Counted from the stretch's first letter, positions 1 through 17,767 are shown. The stretch is DNA of 64,000 bases from Branchiostoma floridae (GCF_000003815.2 NC_049983.1:14362273-14426272), one strand, 5' to 3'. Numbers and translations are program-made. Notes: a model not told the origin generated them from the letters alone.

Positions 1-74
1 GTTGCTTTTTGTACAGACTGGGACAATGTAGCACTGTACTCAAGTTTTGGTAACTTATATTAACAGTGCCACAT

Positions 75-240
75 ACACGGTACAGACAGAAGGTACCCAT
101 TTTTACACCTGGGTGAAGTGAGGAAGGTCGTGTAAAGTGCCTTTCCCAAGGGCACAACGTCAGGGCGTGGCACGGCGGGGATCGAACTCAGAACCTCTAG
201 GTTCCGAGCCGAACGCTCTACCAGTTACGCCACGCCCGAC
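75..240 (-). repeat. tRNA-derived SINE (5' part and body)
   Basis: Read on the minus strand from 240 down, the sequence looks like a tRNA. There is an A-box-like stretch (TGGCGTAACTGGTAGAGCG) and, about 25 bases later, a B-box-like stretch (GGTTCTGAGTTCGATCCCC). This is followed by a body with CCTTGGGAAAGGCACTTTAC, a type of core seen in many invertebrate SINEs. There is no good acceptor stem, so it is not a functional tRNA gene. It lies in the intron before the first visible NCKIPSD exon. The 3' boundary is uncertain. Confidence 0.7.
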
Positions 241-414
241 GCCACTAGAAATCTAGGAAAATTGATAATTTGATTAGAAAGGGACATTGTTGTTTGTGCT
301 GACTGATATATGTCTATTCAGTATGATAGACCTGAACCCTTGTTTCATTTGTACCATTATTGCTTCTTTACTGATAGAATTGAGTTGAATGTAAAAAATC
401 TTCTAATATTGCAG

Positions 415-3400
415 ATTCCCCAACGAGGCGTCGGTCCACAAAAAGCCACAGAGCTCCACAGGCTCCAACCCAAGTACAGGCACCAACACAGAGGACAGCT
501 ATCAGTGAACCACAGGCACCACAAAATGTTGGCATAGAGAGAATGGGTAATATAGCCTGCTATCGCTTACACCAAGGAGGTTGAAAAGTTCAACCTCCTT
601 GCTTACACTCATTTGTGTTGACATCACTATACCAACATGGCACTTCGCCTTTAGTATGGTTGTTCGTCATTTTGCTTGGAACTTTAGAACATTTGATGAA
701 CTTGGCTTGGAAATTTGGTACGTCTATGCTGTATGCAGCCAGAGACAACTACCAAAGCTTTTGGTTTACAATAAACATGTTGCTTTGAATGTATCACAGT
801 TACCTTTGTTAGGCTTGATTATTGTCTATATCTGATAAGATAATCCTTTTCCTGTCTTCCTTCCATGAAAAGCTCACATGCAGAAATTTGAGATATACCA
901 GGACACATCAGCAAAAGTGGTCACTACAGATGCCTCTTCCCAGACGGAACCCTTGAACGACAAAAGATCAGAGGAAACCCATATACCTGAAAACATTGGT
1001 TCAGAACTTGTGGAACTTGTTCGAGTTAAGACAGACGTGAGTTTCCAAAAGTCTAGAATAGCTGTCTCCTCCATCTTGAACCACATAAAGGACAGAGTGC
1101 CTGAACTAGAAAGTGCAATGGAGGACATTCTGAGACAAGTCAACTCCAGTAAGGTAAGAGTCACTTTGATTGCATTTGATATTGGACAACAACATTATTA
1201 CTAAATATGAATGACCTCGAGATAAGAAGGACAATAGAGCAGATAAGAGATGGGTTGCAGATGGAAGGGAGACAAACAAGAAACTGTAAAGGCAATGACA
1301 ACCATACTATGCACTGACATGCTGCAATGATAATGAAGATGATAAATATGATTAAAGTTTTGGACATGATAATCTTTGAATAATGATAATCCTGTTCAAG
1401 ACAGAAAGAAATCCTAACAAAGGGAAGGAGTACATGAGTATGTGCCATTTCTGTATACAAACTGCTTCTAATTTAAACAGTGATTTGCATATCTTTTAAA
1501 TTTGTGACACACCTTTGATATTCTTTGTTAGTCAACCACATGGAATGCCTGATTTGTCATTGTTTTTTGTCTGATAAATGAATGATGTTATCCATAATGC
1601 TACATTGCCTTTTCCTCTATGTCAGTTACACACAGTGAAGTCTGGTGATGGTACCCAGGACAGTGAACGTCTGGAGGTGATCTTTAGTGAGATGAGCAGT
1701 GTGAAGGACGACTCCCAGCAGAGGAGCTGGCACCTGTACGAGGACCAGTCCATCATACTGGAGTACCTGGAGGAACTCATGTCTATACTGGTATGTGATG
1801 GTTATGATATACATTCTTCTGTGCAGATCCTTGTCTATACAATGTACTGGTACCTTGGGGAGGTTCTGCTAAACCAGGCTTAGGCTTGCACTTTTGTGGG
1901 TGTGGCCTTTAGACCACAAAGTAAAAGCAAAATTGTTAGATATTGGAACCCACATATCACATTGCATGTGTATTATACAAGTACATTTAGATATTGATTT
2001 TTTTTTTAGATATACAGTGCCACATTATATCATGTACATTACTGTCTCTCAAGTTATGCCTAAGTTGGGTGTGTCTGTTAAAGGAAAATGCCATGCCTGC
2101 AGTCTGTAGAAAGGCAGTCCAACGGGACAACTATGAGGTTCTACACAACATGGTGCAATACTACCAAATGGTATGACACTAGTCTAAGATTTTTTACTAT
2201 CGGCACTTTAAAACCTGACAAGCAATAGATTGCTAGACACCCCAAATGTTAGAAAGAAGATGTACAATGTTCATCAGTGTTTTTTGTACTTTTGTGAAGT
2301 TTAGGCATCCAGGAATGAACAATAGAAAATTAAGAAATAAAGTAAAGGTCATCATCTTTGCCCCATGTCAGTGTTTGCTGAGATGGGCCATTATTGTTCT
2401 CCCTAGTTTTTTATCTGCTGCTGTCTGTTGCATCCTTTCCCAAGTGCATCCCTTCTCAGCAAACTCTCGCTCCACATGTCATCGATTCTTGAGTATTGTA
2501 GATCCATTGTATATATTTCATGTATCTCTTGTTGCGACGTGTACTGAACCCAGTGGGTATGTATGTACAATAAAGGTCTTCATTCATTCATGATATTGCT
2601 TGATTCCCCCTCTTTCTTCTTCCTACTGGGCACTAGTAAATAAAGATACCTTCCAACGAGAGTTTGTATCCCCACAGGAACACAGACTGCCCATCCGGCT
2701 GGCCCTGCTGCAGGTGTTTGCTGGACTATGTGGGCTGGAGAGGGAGGTGGTCTCCTCCCTGGTGTGCTCCATCCTGCCGATGGAACTGGCTAGAGACATG
2801 CAGGACAGTGTGGAAGGTACGGAACGGAACATGACAGCTTTTAGTTTAAGCTGCCTCATTGTGTCATGCACGTGTATGTGTTGTACATTTTTATACATTT
2901 GCTCAACCAAATTTCAGGTAAAGTGGAATGAATGTATGTGCTGTTTTAACATTTTTTCTCAGTTAGCATATGTTTAAGAAATCACTTTTGTCAAATCAAT
3001 TTCAAAAAACATTTTGGGGAGGTTATTCATTAGACCTGCGAAAATGATTTCTTGCTCAGATTATAAGTTGAAGAACTTAATGATAATAATAGAATATGTT
3101 TCATTTTCACGTGTTTATGTATTACTGCATTATAGCATTGCAGAAACTCCAATACTCAGCATTGCTGCTGACCATGCTGTTCTCTACAGGGGAGACCATA
3201 CCTGTTCACCATTATGGTTAGTCTTTCTCTGTTTGTAGGGGTTTTCTTGAATTGGAGAGAGTTACATGGTGGCTACCATTCATGGTGTACTTCAAGTACA
3301 CTGGCTACTGTAGTGCTTCTAAAACTTTGTTCACCATATGGTAAGAAGGATATCCAATGTATTTGCCAAGATTCATCAATGCATGACGGTTCTGGTAGAT

Positions 3401-5004
3401 TAACGGTACGTTGTTTTTCAAAAAAACATGTTGTAATTTCAGTCAACTACTAGTATGTGAAAATGCACATAGCCATGGAAAAAATGTATTAATTAAAGCC
3501 CCTTCCTCTGTCCCCAGAGCACCTGAGTGAGGAGTTTGTGAGCTTCCTGTTGTCTCACATAGAGGAGCCTCCAGAGGAAGATGTCCATGAACAAGTGCCT
3601 GACTTATTCCTGAACCTTATTCTAGCCTTCAACCTACACTTCTCAGGTAACCAAAGGAAAATTACAGTATTTTATGATACAAATAGATTAACAAGTAGCT
3701 TTTATTTTCTAACACTGTTAAACAATTTAATCCAACTTTGTGTATACAAAGGATCTGATTTTTCAATGTTTCTTTTTTCTTGTTTGCAGACCCGAAAGAT
3801 AACCTTGTGATGAAAGCCATTGCTAACAGTAGCAATGTCAGGACTTTTAGTGAGAAAATGATGCTACTGGTAAACAGAGGAGGTAAGTGTGTATCTAACT
3901 ATATGTATTGAGATGTTTATTCATTTTTGCTGCATGTTCATTTGCTAATTCCTTTCCTTTAACATAGATACGCAAATGTATGTTTCCTATTTTGAATATG
4001 TTGCTGAATGAAATAGCATATGTTGGTTATCTGACAGGTATATTTGTACATCCTGTGCATCTGTATATGTTGCTGATTATATAAAATTATGTTATGTGTT
4101 TAGATGACCCAGTCCACATGTTTGATCATGAGCCAAGGCCTCCTAACTCCCTGCTGAAGTTCCTCGCTGATGTGTTCTCGAGTGAGGTGACCTCAGGGAT
4201 CTTCTACACTAATGACATGATGGTTCTGATTGACATCATAGTGAGACAGGTGTCGGATCTCCCACCTGGAGATGAGGTGAGTTCACTGTCACTGTGGAAT
4301 TACCGGAAACATTTTATGTACACTGATTGGCACAGAATATCTTAGACATTTCTTTCTGACAACTATCTGAGTGACTGTTCAGAGAGGGTCTTGAGAATTC
4401 TCATCAGAATAGTAATTATGTTTTCATATTATAGTAATTATGAAGGAAAAAAAATATTGTTTTATCTGGTGTGTTCTTCCTCCAAGCAGAAAAGGTTTAT
4501 GGAAAAGGCTGGGCTGTGCACCAGGCCTGGCTACCTGCTCTGTCTACTTGGACTGGCTGTCACTCAGATACAACAATTCTTAGCCCCAATTTTTTTTACA
4601 CCCACACATTTTGGGGCGAGCCTAATGGTATGGTATTGTATGCGAGTAGCTTGACACAAAGCTAGAAGGAAAAAATTGCCTTTCTAATTGCTATCTTGAT
4701 TTTCCATTTTCCTTCCCTGTAATGATCTACATGTTAAGAATAAGAACATCTCCATGCTGTTTATTGTCATATGACATCCCACTGTTTGCTTCCCCAACAG
4801 ATCAGGACAGAGCACCTGTCCCTGTTCCACAGTATAGTGAAGAACACGTCGTACCGCGAGCATCGCCATCGCCATGGCGACCTGCAGCAGTGCTTCCTGG
4901 CCATCCAGAGGGAGGAAGAAAAGGAGGGAGAAGCAGACAAGTTCATCATTAGTCAGATATGGGCAGACTTTCCTGATGTCTTCTCACGGTCCGACCTGGT
5001 CTGA
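415..5004 (+). CDS. NCKIPSD: NCKIPSD (SPIN90/DIP/WISH) homologue, C-terminal part, 5' end outside window
   Basis: NCK-interacting protein with SH3 domain, a cytosolic adaptor that in mammals promotes Arp2/3- and formin-linked actin assembly. Ten exons with consistent phase: 415-546, 873-1153, 1626-1790, 2084-2170, 2678-2816, 3136-3216, 3518-3646, 3790-3882, 4104-4276, 4801-5004 (TGA). About 493 residues are visible. The first exon is basic and proline/glutamine-rich (linker). From 873 on lies the leucine-rich armadillo-like C-terminal half, with family-typical stretches such as [51 protein letters not shown] and the C-terminal [12 protein letters not shown]. The N-terminal SH3 domain and start codon would lie left of base 1. 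The 873 acceptor is chosen because it restores phase; a CAG acceptor at 881-883 does not fit the upstream exon. Family assignment is strong; function is from the family. Confidence 0.9.
573..601. repeat. Short perfect hairpin, CAAGGAGGTT type
   Basis: Perfect 13-bp inverted arms, CAAGGAGGTTGAA and TTCAACCTCCTTG, around a 3-base loop, in the NCKIPSD intron after 546. A second hairpin with the same outer arm sequence is at 8725-8762. They look like a very small mobile or fold-back element rather than a transcription terminator. Confidence 0.6.
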
Positions 5005-6603
5005 TGAGCAAATTGGTCAACTGTGGACCTTTCACAGATCTACTTCCAGCAGAAGATGTGTGATCAAGACTCGAGGAACAAGGATTATTTATGCCGTCAT
5101 AGATGTTGTGTATTGTTTCTTAACAGCACAGGAAAGTGTTATAACCGAAGTTGTTCTGTAGATGGACACTTAGCTGATGTTCCATATGAAAGCCTCAATG
5201 AGGTCTTGTTTTGTTTGCAAATTCTCTGCTGCTGCTGCTTTCCATTATTATGTTTTACAAAATAAGTCATTCTCATATTTAGTACCTACAGGTGCAACAT
5301 GTTATTTGAGCCTGATGTTTGCTACTCTTGGACATAATGAATTTGTATACAATATAACTCACTACTTGTCAGGGCTCTAGCCAGCTCGAAATTTTTTTCC
5401 GTCAGCCAATTCCCATTGTCGCAAAAACACTATTCAAGGAGTTAGAGAGACTGAACTGAGACCTTGAAAAACGGGTTTTAATGAGATTATCGTATGCGAA
5501 AGGGCACCGACACACATTGTCAACAATCATAACAATAGCAAAACAAACAGTGTGTGGCTTTTACGGCTGTGGACAGCGTCCCCAAGCCAGCTGTAGCTTC
5601 CGTCACACGCAGCAAATTTCCGTCAATTGACGTAAAAACGGACGCTGGCTAGAGCCCTGCTACTTGTCTGCCATTGTCAGCAAACACTCTATGATGTATT
5701 ACACATGTACTAGGATATAATGAAAGGAAACCTATGATATACTGTCTATATTACCACACAGATGCTATTTAAGATATTCTATAAAACATGACATAGACAT
5801 GGTGTATAAAAAATTGATAGGTTCTATTTTGACACAGTGATCAGAATGATAACAAAACAGATATTATATACTGCACTATCTTTTTTTAAACCTTAAGATT
5901 TTGCTTATCTGCAATAATATTGTGCAACATTCATTCCAGAGCATATTGTGTAATTGACAAACCCTATAAGGTCTTCTACAAGGAAAAGACTCAGTGTATA
6001 TTATTCTGGCTTTAGATTATATTTGCAATATGCTATTGCTTTGTTTGTATCTGTTACAATTTCTGATAATAATGCTTACTTAGTGATTTGGGGTCTAAAC
6101 TTATTTTAACTTTATTGCCTGGTACATTATTCTATTTACGTTCATACTTTTATAAAATGAGCTGCCATCTACAATTTTTGTGATGGCCAAACAGCCACTA
6201 TGTGTTACACTTATAGCTTCTACAAACTATTATAAAGTACATGCAGATACATTCTTGTGATGATTTACATATGATAACAAAGAAGTTGCCAACTACATAT
6301 TTCATTCAGTACAACTTTAAATCATGGCCTTACCACTGCAAGGTCATTAGAAAATAAAGACATTGGTATCATACATTCAAAGTTAACTTACTACATAATG
6401 TGCCAGTGTGTGTTTTTCCTTCATAGATCACATTTACAGACAGTTATTTTTTACCTTTCACACATGAATTCCCATTCTGCAACATTAGCAGGCATTATAC
6501 AGACTGGGTCTCAAATCATTTTTCAACCTCCATGATCATTTGTAATTTGGTCCTTTTCAATTGTACTTTGTAGAAGTAATATCTAACATTACAAAAATAT
6601 CAA
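5005..6603. other. Convergent intergenic region / 3' UTRs of NCKIPSD and DPM3
   Basis: About 1.6 kb between two convergent stop codons. It holds the 3' UTR of NCKIPSD (a plus-strand AATAAA lies near 6353), a hAT-type MITE at 5370-5659 and otherwise AT-rich sequence. I see no further gene here. Confidence 0.6.
5370..5659. mobile_element. hAT-like MITE, 290 bp
   Basis: The ends are inverted copies of CAGGGCTCTAGCCAGC, and the element is flanked by a perfect 8-bp direct repeat, CTACTTGT (5362-5369 and 5660-5667). An 8-bp target duplication and a CAGGG-type terminus are hallmarks of the hAT superfamily. There is no transposase frame, so it is non-autonomous. A related fragment in the opposite orientation is at 38584-38736. 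Confidence 0.85.
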
Positions 6604-7742
6604 TCAGGAAAACTTCAATCCTTTCTTAGCCAAATCTCTTCTTGCCTCTTCAATTTCCTGTAAGAGTGACATAAGAGAGAAATTTTGGGTAAATTAATGG
6701 ATACATAGACAAATTACCAAATGATTCTACTACTACAAATTGACAACTTCCAAAACCAAAATCAGATTGAAGAACAAGGTACAAACTGTACTGCAAAATG
6801 AATGAACGAAAGAGTGGTTACCTGCTGTAGCTCTTTGGCAGCATCTTCACAGTCATTGAAGGTGGCAACTCTGTAGCCAATGGTAGCTAATGAGTAGCAC
6901 TTAGAAAAGGGTAGAAAGCAGGCATTAGTAAGTGATTGCACTCATCCCTTAGCAGCTCAGAAGTATAGAGACAATTGTCAAATGGGTATACATTTAAACA
7001 TATGTTTCTTGCCACAGAAGATGGACCAGTCAATTGGCTAACTGCTCAATGTGATGTCCATAAATTCAACTCTACAAGTATCCAAGAGTCGCAGACTGAA
7101 TGTAATACCCTATCAAACCAGCCATGATATTTTGAGGTTGAGCTCCATAACATTCACAGCAACACATGCCAGTTGAGTTAAGAATACTTACTGCAAAACT
7201 CATGAGAAGATACATGGGTGCCTGTGGAAGGGACAGAGAATAGCAACAATGAATGTAATGTTATGCTCCTGACTGTACAACAAAAACAAACTTATTTTGG
7301 AACCGAGGGCTGATTATCTGAAAAAGCCAGAAAACAAAAGTGCCAAAATTTCACTGTAAACACAGTGACATTATTTGGTACAGTATTAGCAGAGAAGCCT
7401 CAGCACATTGGGGAAACTCACCTAAGATGTTAATGTGTTCGTTGCACATAAATGCACTATCATAGCAAATGGCATGCCATTGTAAAAATATCAAAAAAGC
7501 TTGAGTGAAACTGAACAACAGAGATCGACCAAAATCAGTTTTGCAAACTTTTTCTGTGTTTAGTTTACACTTTTTAAAAATCAACTATGGGAAACAACAA
7601 TTTCCATTTTTTATAGACTCACCACCCAGACGACCTCCTTCCACTGCGGTGTGAGTTGTGTAGGCACCAGGTCCCACACCAGACACGCCCACGTGCCCAG
7701 GAGGAGTCCAACTCCTAACAACCACTGCAGCAGCTTCGTCAT
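6604..7742 (-). CDS. DPM3: Dolichol-phosphate mannosyltransferase subunit 3 (DPM3)
   Basis: Small ER membrane subunit that anchors and stabilises the catalytic DPM1 in the dolichol-phosphate-mannose synthase, which supplies mannose for N-glycans, GPI anchors and O-/C-mannosylation. Four minus-strand exons: 7623-7742, 7192-7221, 6822-6899, 6604-6657. They join in phase 0 into 93 aa (human DPM3 is 92). Exon 1 opens with [10 protein letters not shown] and a first hydrophobic segment (about residues 4-24). Exon 2 adds [10 protein letters not shown] as part of the second membrane segment. Exon 3 carries the conserved [19 protein letters not shown]. Exon 4 encodes the charged C-terminus [17 protein letters not shown], which binds DPM1 in the family. 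All splice sites are GT-AG. It is convergent with NCKIPSD and divergent from SLC35C1, another glycosylation gene. The single genes are too small and split for simple frame-based gene calling. Confidence 0.93.
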
Positions 7743-7938
7743 CACCTAACAAGCAACAACAAAAACACAGATGAGGATCTGCATGCCCTTTTCCGATAAG
7801 CGTTACAAGCTATTTCAATTCACTGTTAATCGTTGCCAATTCAACATTAAGCATATATATATATATATATTGTTTGTGAAGCATTATTGGACGTTTTAAT
7901 TCTAACACGTTATTTGTTATTCTGAATTTATCGTTATA

Positions 7939-8331
7939 CACCTTTCTCACGCGGCGGCCATGATAGATCTAAAACGAGTTCAATGTGGCAAACAAAAGGC
8001 TGTCCATCATAATCAGCAGTTCGACCAATGGTAGCCTGCCAATTAGGAAATCGACCAATAAGTGAATGGCTGCAAATTCGTAAAAAATTTGCATTATTAT
8101 GTTTTTATTTTGCATCTCTTAAGGGACCATGGGGTCAGTCTACACTACTCTAAATTGCTACATCTTTCGGTGCATAACACTTCTTGTAATATTTATTATT
8201 CTATCTTATATCATGAAAATTTGTGTGGTTTGGGGGAAAACTAAATGGGACCTGATTTTAGAAATAAGTTTTGTCTGTTTGCCTCATTGACCTCTTCTTC
8301 GATCTATCATGGCCGCCGTGTGAGAAAGGTG
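7939..8331. mobile_element. MITE with about 31-bp terminal inverted repeats
   Basis: The left end CACCTTTCTCACGCGGCGGC is mirrored by the right end GCCGCCGTGTGAGAAAGGTG. The match continues inward through CCATGATAGATC with one mismatch. The flanks are TA on both sides, consistent with a TA target. The 393-bp interior is AT-rich without a transposase. It lies about 200 bp upstream of the DPM3 start codon. Confidence 0.8.
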
Positions 8332-8724
8332 TATTGAGACATTCTTTGTGACGGGTAGGCCAGCGGAGGCAACATCAGATAACCCTCGGAGATTGTACTC
8401 CTGAAAATTACTGAGTTCAAGGCGATGTTATTATCAATGGCTGTACACCATAAATCAGCATGCAGAAGGTTTGATGCAAAAGTTCTGCGGCTACACGAAT
8501 TACATGTAGGTGATTGAGTCCTGCTCTACGCATCATGTGCAAGAGGATGAGTGAGTGTGAGTGATAGTCCTGCAGAATGCGTTGTGAGGTTTCCAAAAAT
8601 TATTTACCGTTAAGCATTCCTAGTCTTTCTGAATTTGCTGTTAAGCGTTACCTGTAATCCTAGATTTACACTTTACACGTTGCCATCATCACCCCATGCA
8701 GACCCTGAATTATACAAAGTGGAC

Positions 8725-8762
8725 CAAGGAGGTTAAAAATCATTTGATTTTTAACCTCCTTG
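8725..8762. repeat. Perfect 18-bp-arm hairpin, CAAGGAGGTT type
   Basis: The arms CAAGGAGGTTAAAAATCA and TGATTTTTAACCTCCTTG flank a 2-base loop. It shares its outer ten bases with the hairpin at 573-601, suggesting a family of minimal fold-back elements. Confidence 0.65.
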
Positions 8763-9606
8763 AGTGGGCCGTTATTTGTCTACGTTCAGTCGACAGTACA
8801 TAGTCAATGGAAAGTACTACACGACACGGTAACCTGGTCTTGCTTCAAGCAGTTTCAGGCTTGGCTGCATCAGTTTCGTGACCAGAGTAGCGCATAATTT
8901 TTTTGACGTGGACATGATGCAACGATAGAGATTTATGTAAAAGACCATAGAAATAGAGACCAATTTCAGCAGGCTTTTTACATGAATCGTTATCCTTCCG
9001 AAGTCCGCTGATCATGTGTAATCCTGGCTCAAATACAAGACTAGACTATACCATACTTGTTCGACGCTTACCGTGACTTAGACGGTCGTGAATTAGCTTT
9101 GACCGCAGGTAAAAAGTTCAGCCACGTCCTTTGTGGAGAAAGCTCCTCGTCAGCTGGTGACCTTTGAACTGTAAAAGGTGCTGCCGTAAATCGTACGGTA
9201 AGAGATGGATTTCAAGTCCAATCATGCCATTAGATAGGTAACTAATGATAGTATACATGTATGCAATTTTAGTTTGGTATTTGATTGAATATTCATATTT
9301 GTATGATGAAGGAGAAACTATTATTGTCGTAATATCGCATTCAGTTTATATAGCTCTTTATTCGTCACATAAAGTCTTCGATATGTGTGTAATCTTTTTC
9401 ATTGAATTTTACTTTTTCTGAATAAATATGATGCCATAGATAATAACTGTAGATTGAGCAACTATATCTCAAATACATTTATTAAAATCAAAACGATCAG
9501 TTCTCTGAAATTCTTGTTCAGGTTATGCGAATCTTGGATTACGAATAGTCGCTTATAAACCCCCTGGAGAGGGGGAGGGTCATCAAATGGTCCCGGGACA
9601 GGTAAA

Positions 9607-9858
9607 CACGTCACCGGAACGTACTGCGCCTGCGCAAAAAGTATAGACATGCTAAACCTTGCTAAACCCCCGGTTTACTAAAGGGCCGCATTTAAGAAAG
9701 TACGTGCGTATATAAGGGTAAAATCCCGTGTACGTTTTACATGAAACCATGTCTCTAACATATACTGTGCAACAAGCGGGATTTCAATGCAACGTTGACC
9801 AAACCGAGCCCCAAACCACCAGGGTTCGCGCAGGCGCAGTACGTTCCGGTGACGTGCT
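9607..9858. mobile_element. Inverted-repeat element with promoter-like ends upstream of SLC35C1
   Basis: Thirty-base arms at 9607-9636 and 9827-9856 match 29 of 30 in inverted orientation. They begin CACGTCACCGGAAC and continue into CTGCGCCTGCGC. The whole is flanked by an 11-bp direct repeat, GGACAGGTAAA (9596-9606 and 9859-9869), as a target duplication would be. Each arm carries motifs that resemble CRE (TGACGTG), ETS (CCGGAA) and NRF-1 (GCGCAGGCGC) sites. It ends about 160 bp before the SLC35C1 start codon, so it may contribute to the promoter. Confidence 0.6.
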
Positions 9859-10021
9859 GGACAGGTAAAGGTGTAGCCGGCACTGGTCCAACCTGTTGTC
9901 TACCTTTTGTTTCTGTTTAATAGATTGGTGTCTGATGCGCAGGATGCCCCGGGGGAATAGTTCGGGGGCCTTTAAGTACTCCAGGGTTGCACAGAGCGGG
10001 TACAACTACGGACTGAGAACC

Positions 10022-15062
<5,041 letters not shown>

Positions 15063-17498
15063 GTTATACCACTTGTGTTACACTTGGTACGATTTGTACA
15101 TGTCGTCAAGCTAGTTGGTAACGCACCATATTTTATTTGCACAATGTTTTTGATTTTTATTTACTTTATGAAGTACATACTTAGTACTGTCATTTGTAAC
15201 AAACCAGTAATACCGCCATCACAATTACATGTTGTACAGGTTGATATTTGAAGTGAAGAAATATTACCTAAACCATCAAGTTCTTTTACAAGTTTGGCTG
15301 GAAGTCTTTCTCTATGTTGATAATTAAACAGTGTTCTGTGATCATGGAAGTTACTTTCAAAATATATCTTTGGCAATATGGTGCAATGGGGCAATTGTGA
15401 ACAAGAGTTTATGATGCAATGATTGTATATTTGTTACATTGCTTGGTCTGTTAAGGAGGGTCATAGATATTTCAGTGGATTTGCTGTAATTGTATATTTT
15501 ACCCAACATCATTCCATTTATTGTTCTTTCATCTGTAGAATGTTGTTGTTTTCATAACAAGAACTTTCTGTTCCGTGTAAGAAGTGGTCATGATTTTTAC
15601 AGTTGAAAACGTTTTTTTCTACGTTGTAGAAAATGAAGGAAAGCAAACACTTTGTGATTTGAAAGATTTCATGAAGAACATGTCTCTCTAGAAGTGAATG
15701 GCCATCCACCGTTCCATTACTGGGGTTCGAGGAGCAGGATTCGGCCAAAGATAAAGTAAATTAACTTACTTTTCACCATTTTTTTTTTACCCTTCTTTCA
15801 TTTTGTTCTCATGATATTTCTCAACTGCATGTCTACACAGATGATGAATCAGGCTTTTTCTTCTTCTTTTTTTAAACCCAAGAAAGGTTCATTGGAGGAA
15901 GACCGTCCAACAGTAAATGATGTGTGATCTCATTATGTTGGATATGCAAATGAAGGCCAGTGAGTGTGGGAGAAGTTTTGAGGACTGCAGACCAATTTTG
16001 AATGTGGAAATTTCTAATCTGATTCTGAGGTATGAAAAAAATGATCTCAAAGATTTGTATAGCTTGTTTGCTTAATACTCATGGTTAAATTTGACTCCGT
16101 TCTCATTTGTCACAAACTTGTTCTGTGAAAAGCTTTGGAGACTGACATTTTGTGCTGTAGATTTGGGAAAGGGAAGCGTGTATTCAATGATTCTTGCATC
16201 AACTAGCACAAGGTTATTGTGCTTTTGAGTTTTCATTGTTTTTGCAATAAGATTCTAGCCTTGCAAAGCTTTCTTTTCCTTGACTGCACCCATTGGTGCT
16301 TCAAACCATTTGAGTATTACAAAATTTTGTTGTAATTTGGTGTGGTGTAACGTATATTGTACTTGTATCATGTTAATTTTTATGTCAGTAGAGGCCTGTT
16401 ACTCTTGAAATACTGAAGGTTGTTCAACAATGTCATGTACTTTTTGACATTAATCAAACTATCAGAGAAAGGCCTTGCCATGTTCAGAGGTATATTAGTC
16501 ACATTTACTGAATAGGAACAATGTTTTACATGACATGTATAGGGTCTAAGTTCAATAAGAGGGGTATATCTATATGTTTCTGTAGCCCATCCTGGATAAA
16601 GTTGGTGTATAATTTCTGGATGACACAATTGTTCTAAAGATGTTGACATTCAGCAGTATTTAAAGGTGCAATCACGAAAATTTGGAAAGCTACTGAAATG
16701 ATGATTGTATTGGTGTCTATATTCTCTGCATAGCTGAGGGTGAATAATTTGAATTGCTTAAGAGACACTGTGTATAGACATTTTTGTGTACTTTGCCTTT
16801 CAGAGATTATGATCAAGTTGTCATACTGTAAAAAGGAACACTTCTATGTTGTTACTCTTTCGTGTGTACAGAATCATCTGTGAACATAAAAAGATATACA
16901 GTACAAAAGGTTATAGGTTAGGAAACATTGATTATTGAACAGAATCAAATTTGTGATTTATTAGAAATCAATTTTATTTTCTATGCATTATGATCAATTC
17001 ATGAATTTTACAATGTCAACCATATATTTCAATAAATGAACTTCAAACTTCATGGAATGTGCTTTCTTTTTGGATATGTTCCTTTTGCAATAAATGATGG
17101 ACAAGGTTTGACATCAGAGTGTAGTATCTAAGTTTAAAAGAGGTTCAAGCTATACCTAACAAGCTGATGACTTCTTATGACTTTGATTATACCTATATTA
17201 CTTGTAAGCTTCATTATCCTTTCTTCACTGACTTTTAGTCATGTAAATATTCTGTCTTTTTAGAGTTACAACTTGATCTTCTGGGTCTCAAAAATGTAAT
17301 AAAAATGTACATATGTCAAACAATAGCAATACATCAGTCAGATAGCCTGAATGGATAACTTACAGTAAACCACAAAATCTGCTTTTCCTGATATGTAGGA
17401 TTTTACATCTAAAAGGAATGTCATTAGCTACACACAAATACATGTGCCAAATACAGCCAGAGTGGATACTGTGGGAGTTATGTTGCACTATGGTCATC
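15063..17498 (+). other. SLC35C1 3' UTR and downstream AT-rich sequence
   Basis: There is no convincing gene. The stretch most likely holds the SLC35C1 3' UTR; polyadenylation hexamers AATAAA occur at 17031-17036 and shortly after (about 17088). It is interrupted on the right by the assembly gap. Confidence 0.5.
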
Positions 17499-17625
17499 NN
17501 NNNNNNNNNNNNNNNNNNNNNNNNNNNNNNNNNNNNNNNNNNNNNNNNNNNNNNNNNNNNNNNNNNNNNNNNNNNNNNNNNNNNNNNNNNNNNNNNNNNN
17601 NNNNNNNNNNNNNNNNNNNNNNNNN
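17499..17625. other. Assembly gap (N run, 127 bases)
   Basis: A run of N in the sequence; nothing can be said about its content. Confidence 1.
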
Positions 17626-17767
17626 AATACTTAATCCTGCATATAATCCCGCATCACTTTTATTAACCATAAACTCGGATTGTTCACATAAACATCCTGA
17701 CAATCAAAGCTACTGTACAGCAGTTTCAATCAATCTTATTGCATGACAATTTTCTGTAATTGGAGCT

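Larger units (their letters stand above)
7743..10021. other. Divergent upstream region of DPM3 and SLC35C1
   Basis: About 2.3 kb between the DPM3 start (minus) and the SLC35C1 start (plus). It contains a terminal-inverted-repeat element (7939-8331), a perfect hairpin (8725-8762), an inverted-repeat element with promoter-like motifs (9607-9858) and the presumed promoters of both genes. A TA microsatellite lies near 7855-7870. No additional coding exon is supported. Confidence 0.6.

Noticed and set aside
165-240. A tRNA gene on the minus strand
   Set aside because: A- and B-box-like motifs are present but there is no acceptor-stem pairing, and the sequence runs on into a SINE body.
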